A stretch of DNA of 64,000 nucleotides from FEB-7 sp963698265 (GTDB taxonomy: Bacteria; Pseudomonadota; Gammaproteobacteria; Burkholderiales; Usitatibacteraceae), in the NCBI GenBank assembly GCA_963698265.1, contig CAVOQC010000001.1:744001-808000 (forward strand). Reading direction: 5' to 3'. Within the stretch, counting starts at the first letter, position 1, and each line of letters opens with the position of its first letter. The notes under the pieces were generated by a model. That model made no database searches. It was not told the origin of the DNA and saw only the letters and a program-made list of their open reading frames with translations. This document shows, piece after piece, positions 34,129-42,720 of the stretch. Made by a program: the position numbers and the translations under genes.

Positions 34129-35691
34129 TCACGCCGGCGCGTCCGCGGTCGAGCGCTGCATGTCGAGTTCGCGCTCGACTGCGGCGAGATCGGGCGCCTC
34201 CAGGTCCGCGAAAACCGCGCGCAGGCCGCGGCTTTCGGCGAAGCCCGACCACGACTGCCGGCGCTCGGCGAGCCGCGCATCCGCACCGGCCTGGGCGCCG
34301 AGGCGCTTGCGGTAGGGCGATTCGTCCACGAGGACCACGAGGTTGCTCCTGGCCTGGCCGGCGAGCGCGTCGAGGAACACGCCGTGGTTCTCCGTCTCCG
34401 GAGTCGATCCGAGGTTGAAGAGCGCGATCGCGAGGTCGGGCGCCGGCGTATCCGGGCGTGCGGTCGATCCGGATGCCGGCGGCGGCGTATCGGGGCGCTC
34501 GGTGGATCCGGAACCAGTCGACGGCGGCTGCGTACCCAGATGCGCGGCGAGTTCGTCCTCGCCGCCGTACGCCACGGGCGGCGCGCTGTGCACGCGCACA
34601 TCCCGGCCGAAGAGATGGGCGGCGAGCTTGTGCAGCCCCTCGGCTGCGGCCTCCGAAGGGGTGTAGGCGTAGGCCGCCACGCGCACGTGGGCCGGGGACT
34701 CGCGCCAGTCCGCGAGCACCCGCCGGAAATAGGGTTCGCCGAACTCCAGCGGAAACCCCGCGGAAAGAGCACGCTCGCGGTTCCACGCGATCGCCGCGAG
34801 TGCGAGCCGCGGAACGACCACCGCCAGCAGCGCCGTGGTCGCATGGAGGTGTATCCAGCGCGCGGCGTTCTCCCCCGTCGCTGCGCCACCCCATTGCAGC
34901 GCGGCGATCTGCTCCACCGCCGGAAACGGCTGGCCGAGGATCCAGGCGGCAGGCTGGAGATAGAAGGAGAGGATCGCGTGCACCGCGTTGGCATCGAGGA
35001 ACGTGCTCTCCCACCCCGCGCGGTACTCGAACGCGAGACCGCGCACGTACAGCCCCGCCATCGCGCCGGCGGCGAGCAGGGCCGCCGACAGGTGCAGCAC
35101 GCGCGCGGCGCGCGCCGCGACGAGCGGCGCGCTCCTTCGCGCCCAGTCGACCGCGAAATTTCCCAGGGCGCCCGCGAGCGGGCCCTGCACGCGGCGGCCC
35201 AGGTCGGCGCGCACACCGGCGACGAGGCGCCGCGTCCAGCCGGATGTGCCGCCTTCCCCTGCGGCAAGGCCGGGAAACTTGCGCACGGCAAGCCACAGGT
35301 AGACAGCGAGATTCCAGGCGACGATCCCGAGCAGCGGGAAGGCGAGGATGCTCACGCGGCCGCGGTCGGCGATGTGCTCGGCCGCGGCACCGATCGCCAG
35401 CGCGGCAAGCGGCAAAACCACGCCGATCCACGGGCGCCAGCGCAGGGCTTCGACCGCGCGGTGGGCCTTGGGAGAACGCTCCGCGAACCGGGCCGTGAGG
35501 AGCTCCGCGCGCCTGGCGACGAACGCCTCGGCGCCCGCTCGCTCGCCCTTTTCCGCGGCCTGCCAGCGCACCAGCTCCGCGGCGGCGCGGGCCGCGTAGC
35601 CCCGGTCGTCCTCGGTGAGTGGCCTGCCGGGTGATTCGGCGCCCTCGAGCGCGCGAACGAGCAGCACCTGCCGCGCCGCAGCTTCGTTCAC
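34129..35691 (-). CDS. DUF2868 membrane protein
   Basis: A 520-residue protein of the DUF2868 family, always seen by me as partner of a DUF3482 GTPase. Helices lie near residues 88-130, 185-215 and 285-305; the remainder is soluble. The family-type segment AHVRVAAYAYTPSEAAAEGLHKLAAHLFGRDV and LAIALFNLGSTPETENHGVFLDAL are visible. Between them is an imperfect internal repeat (GSGSTERPDTPPPA, GSTARPDTPAPD), a flexible linker. The function is unknown; coupling to the GTPase suggests a membrane-bound GTP-regulated complex. Confidence 0.88.
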   Translation of the reverse strand: MNEAAARQVLLVRALEGAESPGRPLTEDDRGYAARAAAELVRWQAAEKGERAGAEAFVARRAELLTARFAERSPKAHRAVEALRWRPWIGVVLPLAALAIGAAAEHIADRGRVSILAFPLLGIVAWNLAVYLWLAVRKFPGLAAGEGGTSGWTRRLVAGVRADLGRRVQGPLAGALGNFAVDWARRSAPLVAARAARVLHLSAALLAAGAMAGLYVRGLAFEYRAGWESTFLDANAVHAILSFYLQPAAWILGQPFPAVEQIAALQWGGAATGENAARWIHLHATTALLAVVVPRLALAAIAWNRERALSAGFPLEFGEPYFRRVLADWRESPAHVRVAAYAYTPSEAAAEGLHKLAAHLFGRDVRVHSAPPVAYGGEDELAAHLGTQPPSTGSGSTERPDTPPPASGSTARPDTPAPDLAIALFNLGSTPETENHGVFLDALAGQARSNLVVLVDESPYRKRLGAQAGADARLAERRQSWSGFAESRGLRAVFADLEAPDLAAVERELDMQRSTADAPA

Positions 35692-35766
35692 GCGCCACCC
35701 CCGGGGACCGCGGTGATCGTCATGCCCCGATTATGGCCGAGCTTCGACCGCAGGGCTTCGCGCCGC

Positions 35767-36237
35767 TCAGGAGCCGGGCTTCACCACCATGAGCACGAGC
35801 CCGGCGACAGGCGTGAGGAGCGCCACCGCGCCCCAGGCTTCCCACGCCAGGGCACGCGCGCGATAGCGGGCGAAATCGAAGTCGCCCGTGCGCGCGCCTT
35901 CCGTGGCCGTCGCGAGCAACTCGCGCTGCAGCGGCGCGACGCGGGCCATGAAGACGATCCCCGAGACGACCAGGAGCGCGATGGTCCAGGCGATCCAGCC
36001 GGTGCGCAGCATCGGCAGGCGCTCGATCATGGCCAGCGCCACCCCCGCCCCCACGATCGCGATCACGCCGGGCAGGGTGAAGAGGCGGTCGCTGCGGATG
36101 ATGCCCGCCATGGCGTGGGCGAGGAGATGCGGGTCGCGGGTGCGCGCGGCGTGCGCATGCCAGAAGAGCCCGGTGACGATGTTGCCGAGGAAGAGCACCA
36201 CCGCGGCGATATGGAGAAGCTTGAGGACGAGAATCAT
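35767..36237 (-). CDS. four-helix membrane protein (DUF2269-like)
   Basis: A 156-residue integral membrane protein with four helices. It begins MILVLKLLHIAAVVLFLGNIVTGLFWHAHAARTRDP, resembling DUF2269 proteins with their LKxLHI and G-N-x-x-x-G-x-x-W pattern and conserved His. ATG 36237 has GGGAG eight bases upstream; GTG 36261 is possible. The role is unknown. It is on the same strand as the DUF2141 gene 34 bases upstream and may share its transcript. Confidence 0.75.
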   Translation of the reverse strand: MILVLKLLHIAAVVLFLGNIVTGLFWHAHAARTRDPHLLAHAMAGIIRSDRLFTLPGVIAIVGAGVALAMIERLPMLRTGWIAWTIALLVVSGIVFMARVAPLQRELLATATEGARTGDFDFARYRARALAWEAWGAVALLTPVAGLVLMVVKPGS

Positions 36238-36271
36238 GGGCGTGCTCCCATCTTGGTTCACTGCGCGCGGC

Positions 36272-36703
36272 CTACTTCAAAGGGATGGCAACGGTGGTGC
36301 CGCCCGTATCGAGCCGGAACCGCGCCTTGTCGAAGGAAGGCGGACCGAATGCGCTTTCCGCGCCGTTCGAGAAGCCGTAGGGCTCGACGGGCCTGCCGAA
36401 GAGGCCGGCGTCGAGCTTGCCGTTTCCGTTCGCATCGTAGTAGGCGCTGATCGCGTACTCCCCGGGCTCGAGACCGGCGAACGAAACCGCCGCCCGCCCC
36501 GATCGCAGCTCCTGCCGCGCCCCCTTCACCGCGGTCTTCATCCAGTCGGCGGCCTTCGCGTAGAGCGCCACGTACACGAACCCCTGCCCGGGGTCCTTTA
36601 CGCCGAGTTCGACCACGAGATCGGCCGCCGTGGCCTGGGAGAGCGATCCCGCCGCCAGGGCGAACGCGAAAATTGCCGCCTTCAAGTGCTGCCTGCCTGC
36701 CAT
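36272..36703 (-). CDS. DUF2141 secreted protein
   Basis: A 143-residue exported protein with a signal peptide (RQHLKAAIFAFALAAGSLSQATA) and the DUF2141 pattern: GQGFVYVALYAKAADWM, VSFAGLEPGEYAISAYYDANGNGKLDAGLFGRPVEPYGFSNGA and a C-terminal beta strand GGTTVAIPLK. The DANGNGKLD segment looks like a Ca2+-binding loop. ATG 36703 has GAGGA upstream; longer readings lack a signal. Function unknown. Confidence 0.85.
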   Translation of the reverse strand: MAGRQHLKAAIFAFALAAGSLSQATAADLVVELGVKDPGQGFVYVALYAKAADWMKTAVKGARQELRSGRAAVSFAGLEPGEYAISAYYDANGNGKLDAGLFGRPVEPYGFSNGAESAFGPPSFDKARFRLDTGGTTVAIPLK

Positions 36704-36902
36704 GGGATCCTCGCTTCCGGTGGGATGAACGAGGACGCAGGGTGTTCCGGTCATCCGGCACGCGGGCGGGGATTGCGACGAACCGGCGCGAACGAGGCGC
36801 GAATCGCGGCCCGGCAACGCGGGTGGGGTGGCCGGCTCGTGAGCGGGCGGCGTGGCGGGCTCGCAAGCGGGCGACGCGCCCGGCCCGCGAACCGGCGGCG
36901 GC

Positions 36903-37751
36903 TCAGGGCTTGCGGGCGCGGACGAAGGCGCTCACGAACTTGCCGTCGACTTCGCGGGCGAGCGTCTCGGCGTCGAAGCCTTCGCCCGCGAGGAACGCGC
37001 GCGCATCCTCGCCGCCGTAGACCCGCGTGATCTCGAGGCCGATGTCGGTGAACCCCGCCGCGGCGAGCTTCGCCGCATAGTCGGCGTCAGACAGCGCGCC
37101 GGCGATGCACCCGGCCCACAGCTCGAGGTTCTTGCGGATGGCCGGGGGCATTTCGCCCCGGACGACCACGTCGGAGACGGCGAACCGCCCGCCGGGCTTG
37201 AGCACCCGGAAGGCCTCGCGCAGCACGCGGTCCTTGTCGCCGGAGAGGTTGATCACGCAGTTGGAGATGATCACGTCCACGGTGTCGTCCGGAAGCGGGA
37301 TCGCCTCGATCTCGCCCTTCAGGAACTCGACATTGACCAGCCCGCTCTTGCGCTTGTTCTCTTCCGCGAGGGCGAGCATCTCGTCGGTCATGTCGAGGCC
37401 GTAGGCCTTGCCCGTGGGGCCGACGCGGCGCGCCGAGAGCAGGACATCGATGCCGCCGCCGGAACCGAGATCGAGCACCGTCTCGCCGGGTTTCAATTCC
37501 GCGAGCGCAGTGGGATTGCCGCAGCCCAGCGAGGCGAGGAGTGCCGCCTCGGGAACATCGCCCGCCTGCGTGGTGTCGTAGAGATTCGAGGTGATCGGAT
37601 CCGTCGCGCCGGGTGCGGCGACCGCCGCCCCGCAGCAACTCGAGGGCGAGGCCTTGGTGCCGCAGCACGAGATGGCGCCTTCCTTGGCCCGCAGTGCGGC
37701 TTGGCCGTATTTCTCGCGGACGATTTCCTTGATGTCGACGGCTTCGTTCAT
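36903..37751 (-). CDS. arsM: arsenite S-adenosylmethionine methyltransferase
   Basis: A 282-residue class I methyltransferase that methylates As(III) for detoxification. An N-terminal CC-containing stretch (ISCCGTKASPSSCCG) is followed by SAM-binding VLDLGSGGGIDVLL, then the conserved Cys in IISNCVINLSGDKDRVLREAFRVLKPGGR and the substrate Cys in LWAGCIAGALSD, as in known ArsM proteins. Length is typical. ATG 37751 has AAAGGA upstream. It is 16 bases downstream of arsR on the same strand, so expression is likely induced by arsenite. Confidence 0.93.
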   Translation of the reverse strand: MNEAVDIKEIVREKYGQAALRAKEGAISCCGTKASPSSCCGAAVAAPGATDPITSNLYDTTQAGDVPEAALLASLGCGNPTALAELKPGETVLDLGSGGGIDVLLSARRVGPTGKAYGLDMTDEMLALAEENKRKSGLVNVEFLKGEIEAIPLPDDTVDVIISNCVINLSGDKDRVLREAFRVLKPGGRFAVSDVVVRGEMPPAIRKNLELWAGCIAGALSDADYAAKLAAAGFTDIGLEITRVYGGEDARAFLAGEGFDAETLAREVDGKFVSAFVRARKP

Positions 37752-37767
37752 GGCGGTTTCCTTTCGG

Positions 37768-38112
37768 TCAGGCGGCGGAGAGGATCTTCTTCGGCTCGCA
37801 GGCGCGGCTTCGCGTGCAGCACTCGGCGTAGAGGAACCGGAGCAGGTCCTGCAGCGCCCCGGCGTTGGCCGAGTACCAGAGCCAGGTGCCTTCGCGGCGC
37901 ACGTTCACGAGGCCTTCGTTGCGCAGCCGCTCGAGGTGGTGCGACAGCGTCGAGCTGGCGATGTCGAGTTCCGTGCCGATGTCACCCACGACCAAGCCAT
38001 CGGGGTGCGCGGAGAGCAGCAGCCGCATGATGCGAAGCCGCGGCTCGGTGCCCATCGCGGAGAGCATGTCCGCGAATCGGGAAAGGTCGTCGGTGGGTTC
38101 CTTGCCGGCCAT
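37768..38112 (-). CDS. arsR: ArsR/SmtB-family metalloregulator
   Basis: A 114-residue winged-helix repressor: MGTEPRLRIMRLLL start, recognition helix in DIASSTLSHHLERLRNEGLVNVRREGTWLWYSAN. Unlike classical ArsR with a CVC box in helix 3, the visible Cys are near the end (YAECCTRSRACEPK), as in ArsR types with a C-terminal As(III) site. It precedes arsM by 16 bases and is divergent from a DUF302 gene. A palindrome at 38144-38165, about 32 bases upstream of its start, is the probable operator. Confidence 0.92.
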   Translation of the reverse strand: MAGKEPTDDLSRFADMLSAMGTEPRLRIMRLLLSAHPDGLVVGDIGTELDIASSTLSHHLERLRNEGLVNVRREGTWLWYSANAGALQDLLRFLYAECCTRSRACEPKKILSAA

Positions 38113-38143
38113 TTGGGCTTGCCTCGTCGTGGGCGTGATTCGG

Positions 38144-38165
38144 TATTTCTATGATAATCGAAATA
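38144..38165. promoter_or_regulatory. ArsR-type operator palindrome
   Basis: TATTTC and GAAATA form perfect 6-base arms 10 bases apart, and within ATTTCTATGATAATCGAAAT 16 of 20 positions are self-complementary. It lies between divergent arsR and the DUF302 gene, where an autoregulating ArsR would bind, and may control both. Confidence 0.7.
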
Positions 38166-38238
38166 AACGCGACGTCAACCCCGGCGCGGGCGAGTAAAAT
38201 AAGTCTTTGCTTATCGAGCATTTCCAGGAGAAGACACC

Positions 38239-38646
38239 ATGACTGACGTAAAGAAGGGCAGTTTCGGCTACTCGCGCACCGTCGCGCTTACCTACGAGCA
38301 GGCCGTGGAGAAGGTGACCGCCACGCTCAAGGAGCAGGGCTTCGGCATCCTCACCGAGATCGACGTGAAGGCCACGCTCAAGAAGAAGCTCGACAAGGAC
38401 TTCACGAAGTACGTGATCCTGGGCGCGTGCAACCCGACGCTCGCGCACCAGGCGCTCACCGGCGAGATCGGCATCGGCCTGCTGCTGCCGTGCAACGTAA
38501 CGGTCTACGAGGACCCGAAGGACGGCAAGACCGTGGTGAGCGTGCTCGACCCGGAGACGATGGTGACCCTCACGGGAAGGAAGGACATCGAGCCCATCGC
38601 CCGCCAGGCGCGGGACAAGGTGGTCGCGGCGCTGGAGGCGGTGTAG
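38239..38646 (+). CDS. DUF302 family protein
   Basis: A 135-residue soluble protein of the DUF302 family. It has the family pattern TYEQAVEKVTATLKEQGFGILTEIDVKATLKKKL, then YVILGACNPTLAHQALTGEIGIGLLLPCNVTVYE with two conserved Cys, and DPETMVTLTG. AGGAG lies before ATG 38239. It is divergent from arsR with the operator-like palindrome between, so arsenic-linked expression is plausible. Biochemical role is unknown; nearby metal genes and the Cys hint at metal handling. Confidence 0.9.
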   Translation: MTDVKKGSFGYSRTVALTYEQAVEKVTATLKEQGFGILTEIDVKATLKKKLDKDFTKYVILGACNPTLAHQALTGEIGIGLLLPCNVTVYEDPKDGKTVVSVLDPETMVTLTGRKDIEPIARQARDKVVAALEAV

Positions 38647-38808
38647 CGGCGCTGCATTTGTCTTCCTGAGCCCCCGGCCGGCCCCCCCCGAACATCGGAG
38701 AAGGGTGGTCGCCTTCCTCCCGCATCAGGCACACCCGGGGACGGGGCGCGCTTTAGCGGTGGGGCCCAGCCCCAATAGTAGAACGTCGCACGACTCGAGA
38801 AGGTCTGG

Positions 38809-38828
38809 TGAATCGGGAGGGCGATTCA
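38809..38828. terminator. stem-loop after tamB
   Basis: TGAATCG and CGATTCA pair perfectly around a GGAGGG loop, 5 bases beyond the tamB stop. There is no T-run, so it is a 3'-end hairpin rather than a clear intrinsic terminator. A second weak palindrome (TGGGGC-CCA-GCCCCA) lies about 50 bases further on. Confidence 0.4.
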
Positions 38829-38833
38829 ATGCG

Positions 38834-41800
38834 TCAGTCGAGCGAGAACCGGTAGACGCCGTCCACGCCGGGCAGGTAGCCCGCGCGCAGGATGATCTGC
38901 AGGCTCCGGGTGAGCTGCCATGCCACGCGAAGCGAGCCTTCTGCGTCGGCAAGGCCCTGCTGGTAGGAGACGTAGATGTCGTCGGTGAGGCGTTTGCCCA
39001 CCGTTACGACTTCCGCGGTCGAGGTCTCCCCCGTCCTGCCCGCCACGGTGCTCTGCGGCAGCGTCCCGAGGGCGCCGGAGGCGTCGCGACCCATGCTCAC
39101 GTCGTCGAGGCCGAAGCCCGCGAGGAGCTTCGAGCTGGCCGGCAAGTCGCTCCCGAGGAGGGCATTGGCCGCGCCCACGAGGATCGAGGCGTCCCCCGCG
39201 GAGACCTCGCCCTGGCCCCGCCCGAGCACCAGCCAGGCGAGCTTCTCGGGTTCGGGTACTTCCGGCGCGGAAAAGAGGCGCACCTTCGGCCGCGCCACGG
39301 TGCCGAGCACTTCCACGCCCGCTTCCACCGGGAGGCCCTTGCGCAGCGCGAGGACATTGAGCCCCGGGTTGTCCACGGCGCCCTGGAAATTGAGAGCGCC
39401 GCGCTCGATGGCGAGCGTGCGGCCGTAGGCGTCGTAAGTGCCGCCCACCGCGCGGATCGTGCCGGTGGTGCGCAGGTTCGCGCCGACGTCACCCACGAGG
39501 CGCAGCGATCCGGCGAGGCGCGTGTCGAGGCCGCGGCCGCGGAAATGCAGGTGCTCGCCCAGGTCGAAGCGCAGGTCGAGGTGCAGGCGTTCCGCGCCTT
39601 TCGCGAGCGGCGCCTCGGCGCCGCGCTCGACGATCACGTCGTCGGAGAGCGAAGGCGGCGCGGAAGCGGGGATGCCGAACCAGCCCGCGTCGGCGGTGAA
39701 GTCGCCGGTGAGCGTGGTCTTGTCCCCGTCGAGTTCGGCGCGGCCCTCGCCGGACACCGCGAGGAAGCGTGTCGCGAGCCGCGTCAGCGGATAGCCGCTC
39801 GCCTTGACGGCGAGCCTGCCCTTGCGCGTGCCGAGATCGAGCGCGCCTTCCGCGGTGATCGTTCCGGCCGCCGGGCGCTTCGCCGCGGCGATCGCGCGCG
39901 CGGCTTCCGCCGTGGGCTGCCAGGGGGCGGAGAGCGTGAAGCGCTCGAGGCGCGCCTCGCGGTCGGCGAGCACCACGACGATCGTGCCGTCGGCCACCTC
40001 GCCGCCGAGCGCCGGCTCGCGAAGCTTTAGCCCCGTGGCCTCGACGCGCCCGCGCCAGGTGGGGTCGCGCACCGTGCCCGCGAGTGTTCCTTCGCCCCGC
40101 AAGCGCCCGCCCGCGCGCGCCTCCGGCCCGATCCAGCCCGCCATCCACGCGAGTTCCGGCACGTCCACGGTGAACCGGCCTTCCAGCGGCGCGACCGGGG
40201 AAAGCTCCCAGCCCTCGGCCCCGCGCCGCACGCTTGCCGACGCCTCGGCCTGCCAGCGGCCCGCCTGCTTGCCGCGCATTTCCAGGCTCGCCTTCACGCG
40301 GCCCGCAGCCGCCTCGACGCGAGCGGCGAGCGTCTCCAGCCCCAGCGCCTGGCGCGGCTCGCCCACGCGCAGGTCGCCGCTCTTGCGCTGCAGCGAGACG
40401 AAACCGTCGAGCGTTTCGGCGAGGCGGATGTCCCAGGCACCGTCGAGGACCAGGTTCGAGCCGACCGCGGCCTGGAGATCCAGGATGCGCCGCACGGCTC
40501 GCACGTCCACCGCATCGACCGAGCCGCGTGTCTCCAGGCCCTTCGGCGTCCAGCGCAGGAGCGCGATCCGCACCTCGCCGGGGTCGCCGATGAGCCGCGC
40601 TTCGCCCAGTTCGATGCGCTCCGTGCTCACGAAGAGCGCGGCCGGCGCAGCAAGGGCGAGTGGCGCGCGGCCCGTCGATTCGAGGAAGGCGAGCCTGCCG
40701 CGCCACTCTGGCAACCGTGCGCCGGCGACGAGCCCGCCGTCGAACAGGGCGCGCAGCCCAAGCCGTTCCGGAAAATCGGCCGCCACGCGCACTTCATGCG
40801 AGGCGCGCGTGCCCTCGACCACTATGGAGCCCTTCTCCACCCACGCGTCCTTCTCACCCTTGCGCGAGATGCCGCGCAGGTCGAGCCTTCCGCTCGCCGA
40901 TCCCGCCTCGCCGGGGCTGAGCTCGAAGGCGCCCTTCGCCGCGGCCACGCGCAGCGCCCCGGGCAGCGCGAGGTCTTTCGCGTCCACGGAGACGCGCCCG
41001 GAGAGCGCGGAGAAGGCGCCCGCTACCGTCGCGTCGACTGCGACGCTTCCGCCGAGTGCGACGCCGAATGCCTTGCCCAGGGGCGCGAGGTCGGGGCTCG
41101 CGAGCTTCACCGCGAGCACGTCGCCCGCCTTGCCCAGTGCGCCGCTCGCCGCGAGCCTCGTGGCGCCGAGGGCGATATCCGTTTCGGCTTTCGTGATGCG
41201 CGCGCCCTCGGCGGAGAAGCGCACGCGGCCCTCCGCCGCGAGCCCCGCGAAACGGCTCTTCGCGACCTGCACGTCCGCTTCGCCCGCCGTGTTCCCCGCG
41301 AGGCGGCCGCTGGCGGTGAAGACCGCGTTCAGGTCGCCCGAGGGGACATCGGCGAACTCCGCCGGGTCGAGGCGCTCGACGCGCCCGTCGACGGAGAACT
41401 CCCGCGCGCCGCCCAGGGCGAGCCTGCCCTTCGCTTCCGCGAATGCCATGCCGCGCGCAAGGCGCGCGCTCTCCACGGTGAGGACGCCGTTCGCGATTGC
41501 CGCCTCGCCACGGATCTCGAAGCGCGGTTCCGCGAGCGCCACGCGAAACGACTGCGTCTCGGCGGATGCGACTGCGCTCACGTCCCCGGAGAGCTTCGTG
41601 GCCCTGAGCGCGGAATGCCACACGAGGAGATCGGCATCCTTCACCGCGAGCTTCGCATCGAGTTTTCCCCCGGACCACGCGGCCCGGCCCTCCGCGCGTC
41701 CGCCGCCGGTGAAGGAAAGCGCGAGGGACTTCGCCTCGATGCGGTCCTTCGCGATCACGAGTTGTGCCGAAGCGGCGGTGATGGGGAGGCGCTGCCTGTC

Positions 41801-42715
41801 GACGGGGCCCGCGTCGGCGTTGGCGATCTTCACGGGGCCGGCGAGGAGGGCTCCCGGCTCCGGCGCGAGTTCGACCACCACCGCGAGCTTCGTGCGCGGC
41901 GCGGCGAGGAAACCCGCGAGATCGACGCCGTCGAGCTTGAGCGCGAGCTTGCGCACGGGGTCGGCGGAAAAGATCCCGATACTCGCGGCACCCGTGCCTG
42001 TGAGCCCGCCTTCGCTTCCCGCGAGCGTGGCCTCGAACTGCGCGAGCAGGCCCTTCGCTTCCACGCCGGCGCGGTAGGCCGCGCCGTTCCGTGTCCCGGC
42101 CAGCTCGCCCCGCGCATCGAGGCGGAAGGGCCGGCGCGCGCCGAGCGTCCCGGAGGCGGTCGCGCGTCCCAGAGGCGTTTCGGCCTGGGCATTGCCCACG
42201 ATCCACGCGGCCTCGTCCGCCGCGAGCTTCGCCGACACCTCGCGAAGTTCCACGCCGCCGTCGACACCGATCGTGCCCACGCGCAGCACGTCGACGCCCG
42301 CCTGCTCCACGAAGAGGCGCACCGGCAGCACGAGCGAGGCCGGCTCGCGCGCCGGTTCGCTGGAGGCTGCCGTGTCGATCCGCAGCGAGGCGGCGTGCAG
42401 GCGCTGCACGAGCACTTCGCTTCCCGCGAGCCGCAGCGGCGACCAGTCGAGCGAGACGCGCTCGGCGCGAACGCGAAGCTCCACCGAGGTGATCTCCAGC
42501 GTGCCGACGGAAAGCGGCCCCACGAGGCGGCCCTCGACCCCGCTCACCGTGCCGCCGGCGAGCGCCAGCGCGCGCTCGAGCGCAAAGCGCGCGCCGGAGG
42601 CGGTGCCCAGGAGCCACAGGCCGGCGGCGGCGAGGAACACGACGAAGGCGAGCGTCGCCCACGCGCTGCCGAAGAGCCAGCGGCGAAGTCTCGATCGCTT
42701 GCGCGGCGCGCCCAT
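38834..42715 (-). CDS. tamB: translocation and assembly module protein TamB
   Basis: A 1293-residue AsmA/TamB-type protein spanning the periplasm as a long beta groove that helps carry lipids or outer-membrane proteins. One N-terminal anchor helix (about 17-40; WATLAFVVFLAAAGLWLLG) is followed by about 1200 residues of beta-strand repeats. The C-terminal TamB domain (DUF490) shows YDAYGRTLAIERGALNFQG, GLPVEAGVEVLGTVARPKVRLFS and KLAWLVLGRGQGE. The end, IILRAGYLPGVDGVYRFSLD, is typical. ATG 42715 starts 5 bases after the tamA stop. Longer readings to 44077 are out-of-frame overlap with tamA. Confidence 0.95.
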   Translation of the reverse strand: MGAPRKRSRLRRWLFGSAWATLAFVVFLAAAGLWLLGTASGARFALERALALAGGTVSGVEGRLVGPLSVGTLEITSVELRVRAERVSLDWSPLRLAGSEVLVQRLHAASLRIDTAASSEPAREPASLVLPVRLFVEQAGVDVLRVGTIGVDGGVELREVSAKLAADEAAWIVGNAQAETPLGRATASGTLGARRPFRLDARGELAGTRNGAAYRAGVEAKGLLAQFEATLAGSEGGLTGTGAASIGIFSADPVRKLALKLDGVDLAGFLAAPRTKLAVVVELAPEPGALLAGPVKIANADAGPVDRQRLPITAASAQLVIAKDRIEAKSLALSFTGGGRAEGRAAWSGGKLDAKLAVKDADLLVWHSALRATKLSGDVSAVASAETQSFRVALAEPRFEIRGEAAIANGVLTVESARLARGMAFAEAKGRLALGGAREFSVDGRVERLDPAEFADVPSGDLNAVFTASGRLAGNTAGEADVQVAKSRFAGLAAEGRVRFSAEGARITKAETDIALGATRLAASGALGKAGDVLAVKLASPDLAPLGKAFGVALGGSVAVDATVAGAFSALSGRVSVDAKDLALPGALRVAAAKGAFELSPGEAGSASGRLDLRGISRKGEKDAWVEKGSIVVEGTRASHEVRVAADFPERLGLRALFDGGLVAGARLPEWRGRLAFLESTGRAPLALAAPAALFVSTERIELGEARLIGDPGEVRIALLRWTPKGLETRGSVDAVDVRAVRRILDLQAAVGSNLVLDGAWDIRLAETLDGFVSLQRKSGDLRVGEPRQALGLETLAARVEAAAGRVKASLEMRGKQAGRWQAEASASVRRGAEGWELSPVAPLEGRFTVDVPELAWMAGWIGPEARAGGRLRGEGTLAGTVRDPTWRGRVEATGLKLREPALGGEVADGTIVVVLADREARLERFTLSAPWQPTAEAARAIAAAKRPAAGTITAEGALDLGTRKGRLAVKASGYPLTRLATRFLAVSGEGRAELDGDKTTLTGDFTADAGWFGIPASAPPSLSDDVIVERGAEAPLAKGAERLHLDLRFDLGEHLHFRGRGLDTRLAGSLRLVGDVGANLRTTGTIRAVGGTYDAYGRTLAIERGALNFQGAVDNPGLNVLALRKGLPVEAGVEVLGTVARPKVRLFSAPEVPEPEKLAWLVLGRGQGEVSAGDASILVGAANALLGSDLPASSKLLAGFGLDDVSMGRDASGALGTLPQSTVAGRTGETSTAEVVTVGKRLTDDIYVSYQQGLADAEGSLRVAWQLTRSLQIILRAGYLPGVDGVYRFSLD

Positions 42716-42720
42716 GGCGC

